Notes: generated by a model not told the origin, from the sequence alone. 64,000 nucleotides of DNA from Rhizobium sp. 16-488-2b (GCF_017741815.1 NZ_JAGHMF010000031.1:159024-223023); one strand, 5' to 3'; positions 36,008-44,871 are shown, counted from the first letter of the stretch. Numbers and translations are program-made.

Positions 36008-36822
36008 ATTGGTTTCTTCAACCTGCATCCAAGACGCAGATCACGCATTTGCAACGCCTCTGGCTTTATGTGCTTTCGGTTCTGACACTGATCTTCCTTG
36101 TCGCGCCGACGCTCATTGTCATTCCAATGTCGTTCTCGCCATCGGACTTTTTGGAATTTCCGCCACGGGGTTTCTCGTTACGTTGGTATGAAAACTACTT
36201 CTATTCCACGGATTGGATGACCGCTACCTTCGTTTCGTTGCGCGCAGCCATTCTCTCGATGCTCTGCGCGACGAGCCTTGGAACGGCAGCGGCTTATGGA
36301 ATTTGGGCTGGTCGTTCGAATGGCCGTACGCTGCTGTGGGGACTTTTTGCCATGCCGATGGCAATCCCGATTATTATTTTGGCAATCGGTGCATTGTTTG
36401 TCCTGGCCAGGCTTGGACTCGTCAACACGACAACCGGCCTGGTGGCGATGCACACCGCTCTTGCCCTGCCGCTCGTGCTCATTGTTGTCACAGCAGGCCT
36501 TGCATCCTACGACATCAATCAGGAACAGGCCGCCAGAAGTCTTGGTGCAACACGTCCCTACGCGTTCTTCACAGTCACGCTTCCGCAGATCAAGTTTTCA
36601 GTCATCTCGGCGATGCTGTTCTCCTTCTTTGCGTCATTCGATGAGGTCGTCGTGGCGATGTTCATATCGAATGGCCCCCACGCAACCTTAAACCGGCGAA
36701 TGTTCAATTCACTTCGAGATTCCGTGGATCCCACGATTGCAGCGATTTCGACCTGCCTGATAGCGGTTTCGATTGTTTTGCTGGTGCTCGGTCAAATCTT
36801 CAAGCCGCGCACCACTCATTGA
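36004..36822 (+). CDS. ABC transporter permease, PotC/PotI type
   Basis: 272 residues from the ATG overlapping the preceding stop. Polyamine-type permease with N-terminal LVAPTLIVIPMSFSPSD and EAA loop EQAARSLGATRPYAFFTVT. Ends LVLGQIFKPRTTH. Second channel subunit. Confidence 0.92.
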   Translation: MNWFLQPASKTQITHLQRLWLYVLSVLTLIFLVAPTLIVIPMSFSPSDFLEFPPRGFSLRWYENYFYSTDWMTATFVSLRAAILSMLCATSLGTAAAYGIWAGRSNGRTLLWGLFAMPMAIPIIILAIGALFVLARLGLVNTTTGLVAMHTALALPLVLIVVTAGLASYDINQEQAARSLGATRPYAFFTVTLPQIKFSVISAMLFSFFASFDEVVVAMFISNGPHATLNRRMFNSLRDSVDPTIAAISTCLIAVSIVLLVLGQIFKPRTTH

Positions 36823-36886
36823 GCGAGCGCGGCTGAATAAACCTGAAGCTTTTACCCAACGTCTGACTAGATAAAGGAATGATCAA

Positions 36887-37870
36887 ATGACGACCCAAAA
36901 GACTGATGCCCAGATCGCAGCTGCGGTGCGGGCCGTAGCGGAGCGTGAAAGTGTCACGGACATCTTCTTCGTTGCTTGCGGCGGTTCTTACGCCATTATG
37001 CTGCCAAACCAGTATATTGTTGAGCGCGAGGCGGAACAGATCAACGGGATCGCGCTTAACGCGGCCGAATTCAAGGCTCGCGCGCCCAAGCGCCTTGGCA
37101 AGACTTCCGTGGTCATCCTTTGCTCCCATTCGGGCTCAACGCCGGAAACGGTCGAGGCGGCCGAGATCGCACGCAAGGCCGGCGCCCTGACAATTTCGCT
37201 CACGCACGTCCTCGGCAGCCCTTTGGATCAAGCATCCGAATACACCATCCCATACACCCATGAGCCCGCGGCGATTTCGTCGGCGCATTCGATGGCTGTT
37301 CTTTCGCGCCTCACGTTGGGTATCCTGAAGGCCCGTGAAGGAAATAAAAAGGCAGACGATTTTGACCGCGCTCTCGCAGTGCTACCAGGCATCGTAGAAA
37401 ACATTATCAAGGATCGTCGCTCCGCGATCACGGAATTCGCTGAAGCGCACAAGCGCGAAGCCGTTATTTACACGATGGCCTCCGGTTCCAATTTCGGCGT
37501 GGCCTACTCCTACGCGATTTGCATCTTCCAGGAAATGCAGTGGGTTCACTCGGCTGCGATTAACGCCGGTGAGTATTTCCATGGTCCGTTCGAGATCACT
37601 GATTTCGACGTCCCCTTTATCCAACTCATCGGGGTTGGACCCTCGCGGACGATCGATGAACGCGCACTGTCTTTCGTTGAAAAATATAGCAAGCGCGTAA
37701 CTGCCCTCGATGCAAGGGATCTTGGCGTGTCGAAGCTGCCCGAGACCGTCGCCGAATATATGACACCCCTCATCTTCCAACCCGTTCTTCGGGCCTATGC
37801 GGATAAGCTTGGAGAGGCGAAGGGTCACCCCCTGACGGTCCGCCGTTACATGTGGAAGCTCGAATACTAA
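36887..37870 (+). CDS. frlB: Fructosamine (fructoselysine)-6-phosphate deglycase, FrlB/MocD-like
   Basis: 327 residues with two SIS domains. Phosphosugar loop SHSGSTPET at 81-89, catalytic-region AINAGEYFHGPFEI, and the family end HPLTVRRYMWKLEY. FrlB-type enzymes split 6-phosphorylated Amadori compounds into glucose 6-phosphate and the amino acid. A PfkB kinase of FrlD type follows, giving the full phosphorylating route. On Ti plasmids MocD, a Mas2 relative, acts on deoxyfructosyl glutamine; the protein here is homologous to the Mas2-like gene at 1-1003. Which amino acid is attached cannot be read from the sequence, but glutamine or glutamate is likely in an opine setting. Confidence 0.88.
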   Translation: MTTQKTDAQIAAAVRAVAERESVTDIFFVACGGSYAIMLPNQYIVEREAEQINGIALNAAEFKARAPKRLGKTSVVILCSHSGSTPETVEAAEIARKAGALTISLTHVLGSPLDQASEYTIPYTHEPAAISSAHSMAVLSRLTLGILKAREGNKKADDFDRALAVLPGIVENIIKDRRSAITEFAEAHKREAVIYTMASGSNFGVAYSYAICIFQEMQWVHSAAINAGEYFHGPFEITDFDVPFIQLIGVGPSRTIDERALSFVEKYSKRVTALDARDLGVSKLPETVAEYMTPLIFQPVLRAYADKLGEAKGHPLTVRRYMWKLEY

Positions 37871-37875
37871 TGGTC

Positions 37876-37908
37876 TGGGAGGCGGTTCGCAGTTCGTGTC
37901 GCCTCCCA
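37876..37908 (+). terminator. Hairpin between deglycase and kinase genes
   Basis: TGGGAGGCG (37876-37884) pairs with CGCCTCCCA (37900-37908), followed by AAAAC. It may lower kinase expression relative to the upstream genes. Confidence 0.5.
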
Positions 37909-38006
37909 AAACAACTGCCAGGGGTGAACTACCACCCTGAGTCCAGCTTCACGCCCGAGGAGCCCTGAGCTTCCGGTGTGATTGCGCTACGCTTGGGAAG
38001 CTATAA

Positions 38007-38849
38007 ATGTCCAATGCTATTTCTCGCCAGGCTGGACTCGTCAGCATCGGCGACAACGTGGTCGATCACTACATTGACCAACGAGTATACTATCCGGGTG
38101 GCAATGCCTTGAATGTCGCCGTTCTCGCACGTCGATTTGGTCTAGGCGATGTTGCCTACATAGGTCTGATCGGTGACGATGAGGAGGGCGCCCATGTTCA
38201 TTCTTCGCTCCTCGCTGAAGGTCTGTCCGACGCTCATTTGCGTCGAGCGAAAGGCGAGACGGGCAAAGCAAAGGTAAATATCATCGATGGTGATCGGGTC
38301 TTTATCGAATCCAACCAAGGCGGCGTGCGTAAGCGGCTAATGCTGCGGATGGACGTCGATGACATTGACCTGATTTCCCGTCTCGGCCACGTGCATTCAT
38401 CGTGTTTCAGTTACATCGAGCCTGAACTGCCTCGCATCCGTGCAGCCTCGAGAGAACTGTCGTTTGACTTCTCCACCGAGCGAGACCGCGACTATCTCGC
38501 AGCGATTTGCCCCCTTTTGACGCTGGCGTTCTTTTCTGGATCCGATCTGTCGAATGACGAAGCCGATAGCTTTATCGGAGAGATGCATGCTCTGGGCGTG
38601 GCCTCGGTTTGTGTGACGCAGGGTGAGCGCGGTGCGGTTTTTAGCGAAGGTGGGCGCGTAACGCGGCAAGGAATCGTGCAGGCGAAGCTCGTTGATACAA
38701 TGGGAGCCGGGGACGCTTTCATCGCGGGTTTTCTTGCCGCGCGTATCAACGGGGCGTCGCTGGAACCGGCTTTGGCTCATGCAGCAGGATCTGCGGCGAA
38801 AGCGTGCGAGTGGCCGGGGGCCTTTGGTCACCCGCATCCTGCGGAGTAG
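38007..38849 (+). CDS. frlD: PfkB-family fructosamine kinase, FrlD-like
   Basis: 280 residues. N-terminal ribokinase/PfkB motif with VYYPGGNALNVAV, and the C-terminal DTMGAGDAFIAGF with catalytic D236. Overall pattern (short start, SIGDNVVDHY, YIGLIGDDEEG, KVNIIDGDRVF) is that of fructoselysine 6-kinase FrlD. It would phosphorylate the imported Amadori compound at C6 for the deglycase encoded just upstream. GGGAAG before the ATG supports the start. A kinase of another ketose or nucleoside is the alternative, but the pairing with a FrlB-like gene is strong evidence. Confidence 0.86.
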   Translation: MSNAISRQAGLVSIGDNVVDHYIDQRVYYPGGNALNVAVLARRFGLGDVAYIGLIGDDEEGAHVHSSLLAEGLSDAHLRRAKGETGKAKVNIIDGDRVFIESNQGGVRKRLMLRMDVDDIDLISRLGHVHSSCFSYIEPELPRIRAASRELSFDFSTERDRDYLAAICPLLTLAFFSGSDLSNDEADSFIGEMHALGVASVCVTQGERGAVFSEGGRVTRQGIVQAKLVDTMGAGDAFIAGFLAARINGASLEPALAHAAGSAAKACEWPGAFGHPHPAE

Positions 38850-39096
38850 GTGACGGGGCTTCGGCCAACATTCAGGGGCGATAGTCTCGCTGACCGCTAG
38901 CAGTAAATGGCGTCTGGGCGCCACCGTCTTCCTCCCGGGGAAAGTCGTCGACCGCCTTTTGGCGGACTCGAGTGAAAGGAGGGTCGGCGACCTTCCTGGG
39001 GGGCAGCAGGGCTTTTGGCGGTAGTGGGCAATGCTGTGGACGCCGTGCATCGAGCTTGCTTGCATCTCGATGGAAAACATTCGCTGGAGTAAGTCG

Positions 39097-39276
39097 GTGA
39101 AAGACAAAAAGATTGATGAGAAGTGGCAAGATCTCGTTTCACACTATCGGCCATTAGGTATCAAAGCGGTGCTTGCGGCAACAACTGTCCGGTCTCCTGC
39201 GCGCCCGAAGAAAAGTGGTCAATCGCCGTCCGATAAAATACCTTTAGCCACGGGGCGGGTTGATCGCGCGGAATGA
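39097..39276 (+). CDS. Small hypothetical protein
   Basis: 59 residues from a GTG with GGAG seven bases upstream. Basic, with the stretch IDEKWQDLVSHYRPLGIKA; I do not recognise a family. 193 bp further on is a short LuxR-type HTH gene in the same orientation, with which it might form a unit. 38850-39096 holds nothing else. Confidence 0.35.
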   Translation: MKDKKIDEKWQDLVSHYRPLGIKAVLAATTVRSPARPKKSGQSPSDKIPLATGRVDRAE

Positions 39277-39469
39277 TACGAATTTGACGGCATTGCTGGT
39301 CGGTGCTGTTAGAACTCCTCCCGGGGCACCTTGGCTGCCGTCTCGCAGATCGCGGCGGCAGCCACTTTTCGTGGGAGCAATGGCGTCTTGGCTTCAACCG
39401 ACACTTCGATGCTGGCGCCCGGTACGACACCTGCCGCCGACCGCGGCGCAACTTAGTGCGATCTCTGTC

Positions 39470-39670
39470 ATGAAGGAATGGATACTTTCCCCGCTTGAAA
39501 AGACCTGCATTCGGTGGATTTCTCAAGGGAGGACCGTCGCCGAAATCGCGTCGATTGAGGGCAAATCCGTCGCCGACATCGAGAACTGCCTGCATAGTTC
39601 ATTGGTCGTACTGAAGGCAAAGTCGATTGAGGAGGCCATTCAGAAAGCAGATCTCAGTAAGTCCAATTGA
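39470..39670 (+). CDS. Short LuxR-type helix-turn-helix protein
   Basis: 66 residues, ATG 39470. Consists of one HTH of the LuxR/FixJ type (LSPLEKTCIRWISQGRTVAEIA, then EGKSVADIENCLHSSLVVLK, quoted in two parts of the domain). There is no receiver or autoinducer domain, so it is an HTH-only protein. A degenerate relative is at 45290-45436. The two lie on either side of the tetR and cytokinin genes. Function unknown; small HTH proteins of this kind are common in rhizobia. Confidence 0.65.
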   Translation: MKEWILSPLEKTCIRWISQGRTVAEIASIEGKSVADIENCLHSSLVVLKAKSIEEAIQKADLSKSN

Positions 39671-40040
39671 CTTGATCGAAAGGCGCTCTTGCCGTCGGCT
39701 TGAAAAACGGAACCAACTTTGCTGCCGAGAACTGGGGGACGTGACTGCCCACCGGTTCAGCTTTCATATGCGCACGTTGCATCTGATCGATCTCTTGCAA
39801 TATGTGTAGCAGCCGTTTGCCTGCTGTCGTGGCAAACGGCCTCAGGAACGATGGAAGTTCCATAATATCTACTATGTGATATGTTATAACATTACAACAC
39901 TGCCTCGCACATGGCTCAACGCGAGTTCGGAACATACGACGTTGGAAGCGGCCAACCTTCAAGGCCACCTGTTCACAGACAGCGGCATCGGAAAACGCTT
40001 AGGCGATATGTAAATACCAATCACCAAGCGAAATACTCGT
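39671..40040. repeat. Convergent intergenic region with a 10-bp inverted repeat
   Basis: GCCGTTTGCC (39813-39822) and GGCAAACGGC (39832-39841) form a perfect stem with a 9-nt loop, probably a bidirectional terminator between the HTH gene and the convergent tetR. A short palindrome TGTTATAACA is at 39882-39891. No gene seen. Confidence 0.55.
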
Positions 40041-40661
40041 TTATCTAGTGACCAAATCGGCGCGCTGGTACGAGGAAAGCATCGCCTGAACGATACGCAA
40101 GCCATCGGTTTTCAAATCAAACCCCGAATTTTCTTCCAGCCAGGTCTGAAACGTTCCCCGCATCATAAACCAAAAGGTATATGCCGCAGTGTCGGACGTC
40201 CAGGGAGCTAGCAATTCCTTCCTAGTCTCTGCGGATCCAAAGACGCTACCTAACGTCGCTCGCACCTCCTGGTGGAACTTGAGGTCTTCATTATAGAAGG
40301 CGGCTGTATCGGAAACTTTCTTATCATAGATCTGGAAAATCCGCCTGCAGTTTTCGTTGTCAGCGAGGTAGTTAATGGCTGATGTGGCACATTCAGCAAC
40401 CGCCTTCAACGGCTTCTCAACCATTCCTGCGTCATGGAGTCTGCCCAGTTTTCTTGCGTGCCAGCAAAAATCATCGCGCAATGCCAACAGAATGTGCATT
40501 TTTTGTCCGAAATGCCACTGGACGGCGCCCGTTGTTACGGCCGCTTCGCCGGCAATTTCTTGCAAGGTGGTGTCATCGTATCCTTTTTCGATAAAAATAG
40601 CTTCGGCAGAGCGTAAAATCCGCGTCCGGGTAGCTGTAGCCTCTTCCGGCGTCCTTCTCAT
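40041..40661 (-). CDS. TetR/AcrR-family transcriptional regulator
   Basis: 206 residues. An N-terminal TetR helix-turn-helix (RTRILRSAEAIFIEKGYDDTTLQEIA, of which ATVTTGAVQWHFGQK is the recognition part, here AAVTTGAVQWHFGQK) and an AcrR-type C-terminal ligand domain with no recognised partner. No efflux pump is adjacent. It is convergent with the HTH gene and lies downstream of the LOG gene on the same strand (301 bp away), so it could regulate the cytokinin cassette, but no direct evidence was found. Confidence 0.85.
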   Translation of the reverse strand: MRRTPEEATATRTRILRSAEAIFIEKGYDDTTLQEIAGEAAVTTGAVQWHFGQKMHILLALRDDFCWHARKLGRLHDAGMVEKPLKAVAECATSAINYLADNENCRRIFQIYDKKVSDTAAFYNEDLKFHQEVRATLGSVFGSAETRKELLAPWTSDTAAYTFWFMMRGTFQTWLEENSGFDLKTDGLRIVQAMLSSYQRADLVTR

Positions 40662-40962
40662 GACTTACCTGTCCTGTGGCCAATCGCATAAGTCCTCTTG
40701 GGAACGCACCTCACCCCGGCATCCCGCGAGAGATAGGAAATAAGAGATCGGCCATGGTTTGCCACAGCGATTTCGTTACAAAATTAACAAAGGGATCACA
40801 GGTATGCAGGGCCACCGCCGCTCGTGGTACCCTCTCGTTTTATAGACAACGCAATTCACAATTCACTACCGTTCAATGCAATTCATATCATTAACTCGCC
40901 TCTGTGACTGCTACAGCTGGTTATCGGCAGCAACGATGAGGTAACTGGCAAAGTGGGCTCAG
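40662..40962. repeat. tetR upstream region with three CAATTCA repeats
   Basis: CAATTCA occurs at 40852-40858, 40859-40865 and 40879-40885. The region is otherwise featureless. These direct repeats could be regulator-binding half-sites or chance in AT-rich sequence. Confidence 0.35.
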
Positions 40963-41556
40963 TTAGCGGCGGAGCGCACCTAAGAAATCGCTCTGTTCTG
41001 AACGTGACTTTAGCGTGGCGCTACCTTTTGCCATCGCAGACAAGAGCGCCTCAGCGTCCTCCTCGACGAGGAGGATGTTGCGATGGCTTGCTGTCACGAA
41101 CGCCTCGTCAACAACGTGATCAAGAAAGGATTCGAGCTTCCTATAAAAGCCTGCGGTGTCGAGCAGCCCACAGGGTTTACTATGATAGCCAAGCTGAGCC
41201 CATGTCCATACTTCGAACAGTTCTTCAAGCGTTCCCAATCCCCCTGGCAAGGCGATAAAGCCATCCGACAGCGCTGCCATCAGCGCTTTGCGCTCGTGCA
41301 TGGTCTCGACAATGCGCAGATCAGCGAGACCAGTGTGCGCAACCTCATTCTCGGCCAGTGCACGCGGGATTACCCCAATAACCTCTCCGCCATTGCTTCG
41401 GGCTGCATCGGCGATCGTCCCCATCAAACCGATCGAAGCGCCGCCATACACTAATCCGATGCCTGACGTCGCGAGAGCTTTGCCGAGGCGCTTTGCTGCG
41501 CTCACATAGTCTGGTTTCCGGCCGTTGTTTGAGCCCGAAAAGACGCAATATCTCAA
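40963..41556 (-). CDS. LOG-type cytokinin riboside 5'-monophosphate phosphoribohydrolase
   Basis: 197 residues from a TTG start at 41556, preceded by GGGAGGAG; upstream in-frame starts lack a site. The Rossmann-fold LOG protein (old name lysine decarboxylase-like) has YCVFSGSNNG at the start, MHERKALM at 86-93 and the diagnostic LPGGLGTLEEL at 103-113. The enzyme removes ribose 5-phosphate from cytokinin nucleotides, releasing the active free base. Located at the end of a leftward gene set with ipt, a radical SAM gene and idi, which makes the cytokinin role far more likely than general nucleotide cleavage. Confidence 0.9.
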   Translation of the reverse strand: MRYCVFSGSNNGRKPDYVSAAKRLGKALATSGIGLVYGGASIGLMGTIADAARSNGGEVIGVIPRALAENEVAHTGLADLRIVETMHERKALMAALSDGFIALPGGLGTLEELFEVWTWAQLGYHSKPCGLLDTAGFYRKLESFLDHVVDEAFVTASHRNILLVEEDAEALLSAMAKGSATLKSRSEQSDFLGALRR

Positions 41557-41683
41557 ACGCTCCTCCCATCGACAAACGAACATTACGCAAGATTGGCTTT
41601 GAATATTCAAACCCACCAAGATCCGTTTCGAGCGCCCAGACCAGGGCACGGAATAGCGCGGCCAAATCGTCGTAACCAACGTC

Positions 41684-42292
41684 TCATATTTTTGCTCTGG
41701 CGGCTTCTGGCAAGCTCAGCTCATCCGCTATGGGCCATTGCGATGGATCCGCATTAAACGATGCGAGCAGTTCGACTTGCGCGCGACACCATGGCGACAC
41801 CAGCAAGCGCCCATCCTGTAAGCTTTTGACAAACCATTGCCAATCCACCCACTGCCACGCAGACACCTCATTCAGATCGGGTGTTACGCTCAAGGTTTGG
41901 CAGCGGGCGGTGAACACGGGGCACAATTCATGTTCGGTGATCCCATTCGTCATTGCTGCGCGATAGGAAAACTCGGGTAGCACAAGACGAATGCCATTTA
42001 CCTCTATCCCCAATTCCTTTCGAACCCGGCGCTCGATTGCTTCAATCAACGATTCACCCGGCCGCGGGTGCCCACAGCAACTATTGGTGAGAACACCGGG
42101 CCATGTAATCTTGTCCGATGCCCGCCGCGTCACGAGCAGCTTCTTGTCGCCATCAAAAATGTAGACCGAAAAGGCAAGGTGCAGCGGTGTATGGGCGTGA
42201 TGGATTTCGGACTTTGGAGCCGTGCCGATGGCCTCACCATGCTCGTTGCACAAAATGACCTTTTCGGAGAGTGTATTCGTCGAAGTGTTCAT
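41684..42292 (-). CDS. idi: Isopentenyl-diphosphate delta-isomerase, type I
   Basis: 202 residues; ATG 42292 is preceded by GGAGGTG. A Nudix-fold type I enzyme: LHLAFSVYIFDG, TNSCCGHPRPGES with the catalytic Cys at 72, and EHELCPVF with the catalytic Glu near 120. It interconverts isopentenyl and dimethylallyl diphosphate; the latter is the side-chain donor for the isopentenyltransferase encoded at 44107. Agrobacteria make isoprenoids by the MEP pathway and do not strictly need this enzyme, so its presence here indicates local supply of donor for cytokinin synthesis. Confidence 0.93.
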   Translation of the reverse strand: MNTSTNTLSEKVILCNEHGEAIGTAPKSEIHHAHTPLHLAFSVYIFDGDKKLLVTRRASDKITWPGVLTNSCCGHPRPGESLIEAIERRVRKELGIEVNGIRLVLPEFSYRAAMTNGITEHELCPVFTARCQTLSVTPDLNEVSAWQWVDWQWFVKSLQDGRLLVSPWCRAQVELLASFNADPSQWPIADELSLPEAARAKI

Positions 42293-42404
42293 CAAACACC
42301 TCCAAGGTTGGAAAGCTGCATGCAACCTGATCGGTGGACGGTCATCAGCGTCTTCAGAAATGGCAACGTGTGGAAGTGAACGCATGGCGTCGTTAAACTC
42401 AGGG

Positions 42405-44030
42405 TCAAGCCGTCGTCACACCATATCCATTAAGTTGCTCGAGAAGTTGACTTTCAAGACGCTGCGCTTGCCCTTCGTCCTCGACGTCCGCACTGATCAT
42501 TCCGAGACGATCGACTAATTTTTCTACTACGGCGTTCCGACGTCCGGAGTCATTGCTTATAAGCGGACCCTCGAAATCGTGTTGCCAAGATCGGAAGTTT
42601 GCGGTGTCGCTTTTCCAGCGAACCTCCCTTAGAGTTTCGAGCTGCAATCGCTGCGCTGTATCGGAGTCCATCCCGTTGTGGCTCCAGATCCGTGCCTCGC
42701 CGCTCGGGTCATCAACTTTGAGGTTGAAGCGTTCTGCATCTTGCCAAACAGGCATAGTCTCGTCCTGAAGCATGCAAACGTAAAGAGCGAATTCTCCGGA
42801 ATACTCGTTGACAAGGAACGCCTTGGTCTCCTCGAACATATCGGGAGTTTCCCCTGGATAACCGACAATAAACGACACGAAATGTTTGATCGTGCTTCCG
42901 TCTAGAAGCTCGTGAGCTACACGATTTGCTCGCGCCGTGACTTTCTTGTCCATGTTCCTGAGGCTCGCATCGCTCATTGACTCGAAGCCAATGAACAGAG
43001 ATTTGCAGCCGGCGTCTTCGAGCTGATGGACGAGCTCGGCATCTTTGATTGAATTTGCTCGCGTGTATGCTTCCCATTGAATGTCGATGGTAGCTAATTT
43101 CGGCAAAAGCTCCCTGAGGCGCTTCGGAGGTACGGTAAACGTTGAATCCAACGCTTTGACGTAGCTTGCGCCGTTTTGAACTTTATAGTGCTCCCAATCG
43201 CTCGCGATTTTATCTGCGGACTTATATCTCCACAGGGGCGATGCAGCCGGGAATGAGCAAAATTTGCAACTGAACGGACAACCCCGCATCGATTCGTAAG
43301 GTACAACCGGTGCATGACCGGTTAGCGCGGGTGACGGGTATTGGTCCAGGTCGATATAGGCGATCGGCGTAAGCCGTGGTCGGCCATTTACATCGCGAAA
43401 CACGAGATTAGGAACGCTGGTGGGATCACCTCCCTTGAGCTTATTGAGCAAATCCGGCAGCGCAAATTCAGCATCTCCGCGAATGATAAAATCGACGCTC
43501 CCATGATCTCGCATAATCTGCATGAACTTGAGATTGCTATATTGACCACCAAGGATCAGGATTGCATCGGGGAATCGCAGCTCGATCCAACTTATCGCCT
43601 GAAGCAAGCTGCGCCGGTCCCAGATGAAGGTGGTTGAGAGGAGAACGACATCGTAAGAACCAGCGGGTTCGTCTCCAACCCCTTTCCAGATATTTTCAGT
43701 TGGCATCGCGTCGAACTCAACTCCCCCCTCAGTGAGAATGGACTGCAGCGTGAAGGTCGTGAGGTGGAACGTTCGAGCCGGTTGGGACGCGCCTTTGGCA
43801 GCAGAGCTATTGCTCATAGCCCTTGCCCCGCCGCCATCTCGACGTGCACGAAGCAACGGCACGCCCCCCCCATCGTCGGCTTTATACTGAAGGCGCGAGA
43901 GATCAAATCGGGCCCTACCAGAGCCGACGGCAGCCACTTCAGGATTGATAAGGAGCTCGAAGGATGAACCACGCAGCAGCCTGTTATCGGGAAATTCCGG
44001 CCCCATTCCGGAGATGAGCAAGATAGTCAT
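42405..44030 (-). CDS. Radical SAM protein with N-terminal B12-binding-like domain
   Basis: 541 residues, ATG 44030 after GAGGTAAA. Residues about 125-215 resemble a cobalamin-binding Rossmann domain (YDVVLLSTTFIW, PDAILILGGQYSN), though the DxHxxG lower-ligand motif is not evident. The iron-sulphur cluster motif is C251-X3-C255-X2-C258 (GCPFSCKFC), followed by typical SAM-binding positions and FIGFESMSD and FIVGYPGETPDM. It lacks the TRAM and UPF0004 domains of MiaB. Class B-like members methylate or otherwise modify unreactive carbons. Sitting between ipt and idi in one orientation, it probably modifies the cytokinin side chain or ring. Substrate unknown. Confidence 0.8.
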   Translation of the reverse strand: MTILLISGMGPEFPDNRLLRGSSFELLINPEVAAVGSGRARFDLSRLQYKADDGGGVPLLRARRDGGGARAMSNSSAAKGASQPARTFHLTTFTLQSILTEGGVEFDAMPTENIWKGVGDEPAGSYDVVLLSTTFIWDRRSLLQAISWIELRFPDAILILGGQYSNLKFMQIMRDHGSVDFIIRGDAEFALPDLLNKLKGGDPTSVPNLVFRDVNGRPRLTPIAYIDLDQYPSPALTGHAPVVPYESMRGCPFSCKFCSFPAASPLWRYKSADKIASDWEHYKVQNGASYVKALDSTFTVPPKRLRELLPKLATIDIQWEAYTRANSIKDAELVHQLEDAGCKSLFIGFESMSDASLRNMDKKVTARANRVAHELLDGSTIKHFVSFIVGYPGETPDMFEETKAFLVNEYSGEFALYVCMLQDETMPVWQDAERFNLKVDDPSGEARIWSHNGMDSDTAQRLQLETLREVRWKSDTANFRSWQHDFEGPLISNDSGRRNAVVEKLVDRLGMISADVEDEGQAQRLESQLLEQLNGYGVTTA

Positions 44031-44106
44031 TTTACCTCACGGTTGGCAAAGTTTCAGATTGACGCGTAGCTCGAAAGTAAGCTTTTGCTGAATCTCATGA
44101 GTAGAC

Positions 44107-44871
44107 CTAGCCCAACGATCTAAGGTCCGGTGGGCTCCCGGTATCATGTGGAGCCGAGAGAGGAGTGAGGCCAACATTCCCGCCTTCTTGCCAGTCAGGG
44201 AAGTCGCGCTCTTGCCACCGCGCGTGTTCAAGATATTCCTCGGCAATGGCCGCTATCAGCGCCTCCCGCCGCATCGGATCGAGATGTAACAACTCGCTGA
44301 TTTCGATGTTATTTTCCCTGGCGAACTGTATCGCGCAGCGATATCCGTCGATGTCCTCCAATACTGGCCGGAGAACTTCCTGGTTCCAGAGATCCGCCAA
44401 CTCTTCCAGCAGGGATGGGCGCTCGTCCTTGATGGCAAACATTTCCGTAACTCGAAGTCTTGCCCGCGGCAGGAAAACATCCGGAGCCGCAAGACGCAGG
44501 CGCCTTACGTGCCACCTGAAACCGGCATTCCAATAGGAGTCCTTGGCCATGCAGTTCAGAAGGGAAATCGAACCGCCTTCGAGGATGAGGCCAGGGGAAG
44601 ATTTGCGATCCTCTATTTCCGATATGAGCTGGAGATGAGCGGCCTCTGCTTCCATCACGCCTTCGGTGAGTGGGCGCGAATCTAGGTAGATTCGCTGGGT
44701 GGATTGCAGCTCCGACTCTAAAGGACGCCCGCTGCCGGTGGCGATTTGAGGGCAGCATTGTACTCGATCCAGCGCGATAACCGGCCATCCGGTCTCTCGT
44801 GCAATTTGGATTGCCAAGTCTGTTTTTCCGCTGCAGGTGGGTCCATAAATAAGATAGATTAGCATTCGCAT
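44107..44871 (-). CDS. ipt: Adenylate isopentenyltransferase (Tzs/Ipt-like)
   Basis: 254 residues from ATG 44871 (44865 is also possible). P-loop GPTCSGKT at 10-17, DRVQCCPQIATGSGRP at 35-50, and GLILEGGSISLLNCMAKDSYW at 94-114 (shown in parts: LILEGGSISLL), EIDGYRCAIQFA-like IDGYRCAIQFA and YLEHARWQERDFP. These match Agrobacterium Tzs and T-DNA Ipt, which transfer a prenyl group to AMP, the first step of cytokinin synthesis. Unlike T-DNA ipt it lies outside T-DNA and is followed by bacterial genes, so it resembles Tzs, whose product is secreted to the plant. First gene of the leftward cassette ipt-radical SAM-idi-LOG. Confidence 0.93.
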   Translation of the reverse strand: MRMLIYLIYGPTCSGKTDLAIQIARETGWPVIALDRVQCCPQIATGSGRPLESELQSTQRIYLDSRPLTEGVMEAEAAHLQLISEIEDRKSSPGLILEGGSISLLNCMAKDSYWNAGFRWHVRRLRLAAPDVFLPRARLRVTEMFAIKDERPSLLEELADLWNQEVLRPVLEDIDGYRCAIQFARENNIEISELLHLDPMRREALIAAIAEEYLEHARWQERDFPDWQEGGNVGLTPLSAPHDTGSPPDLRSLG

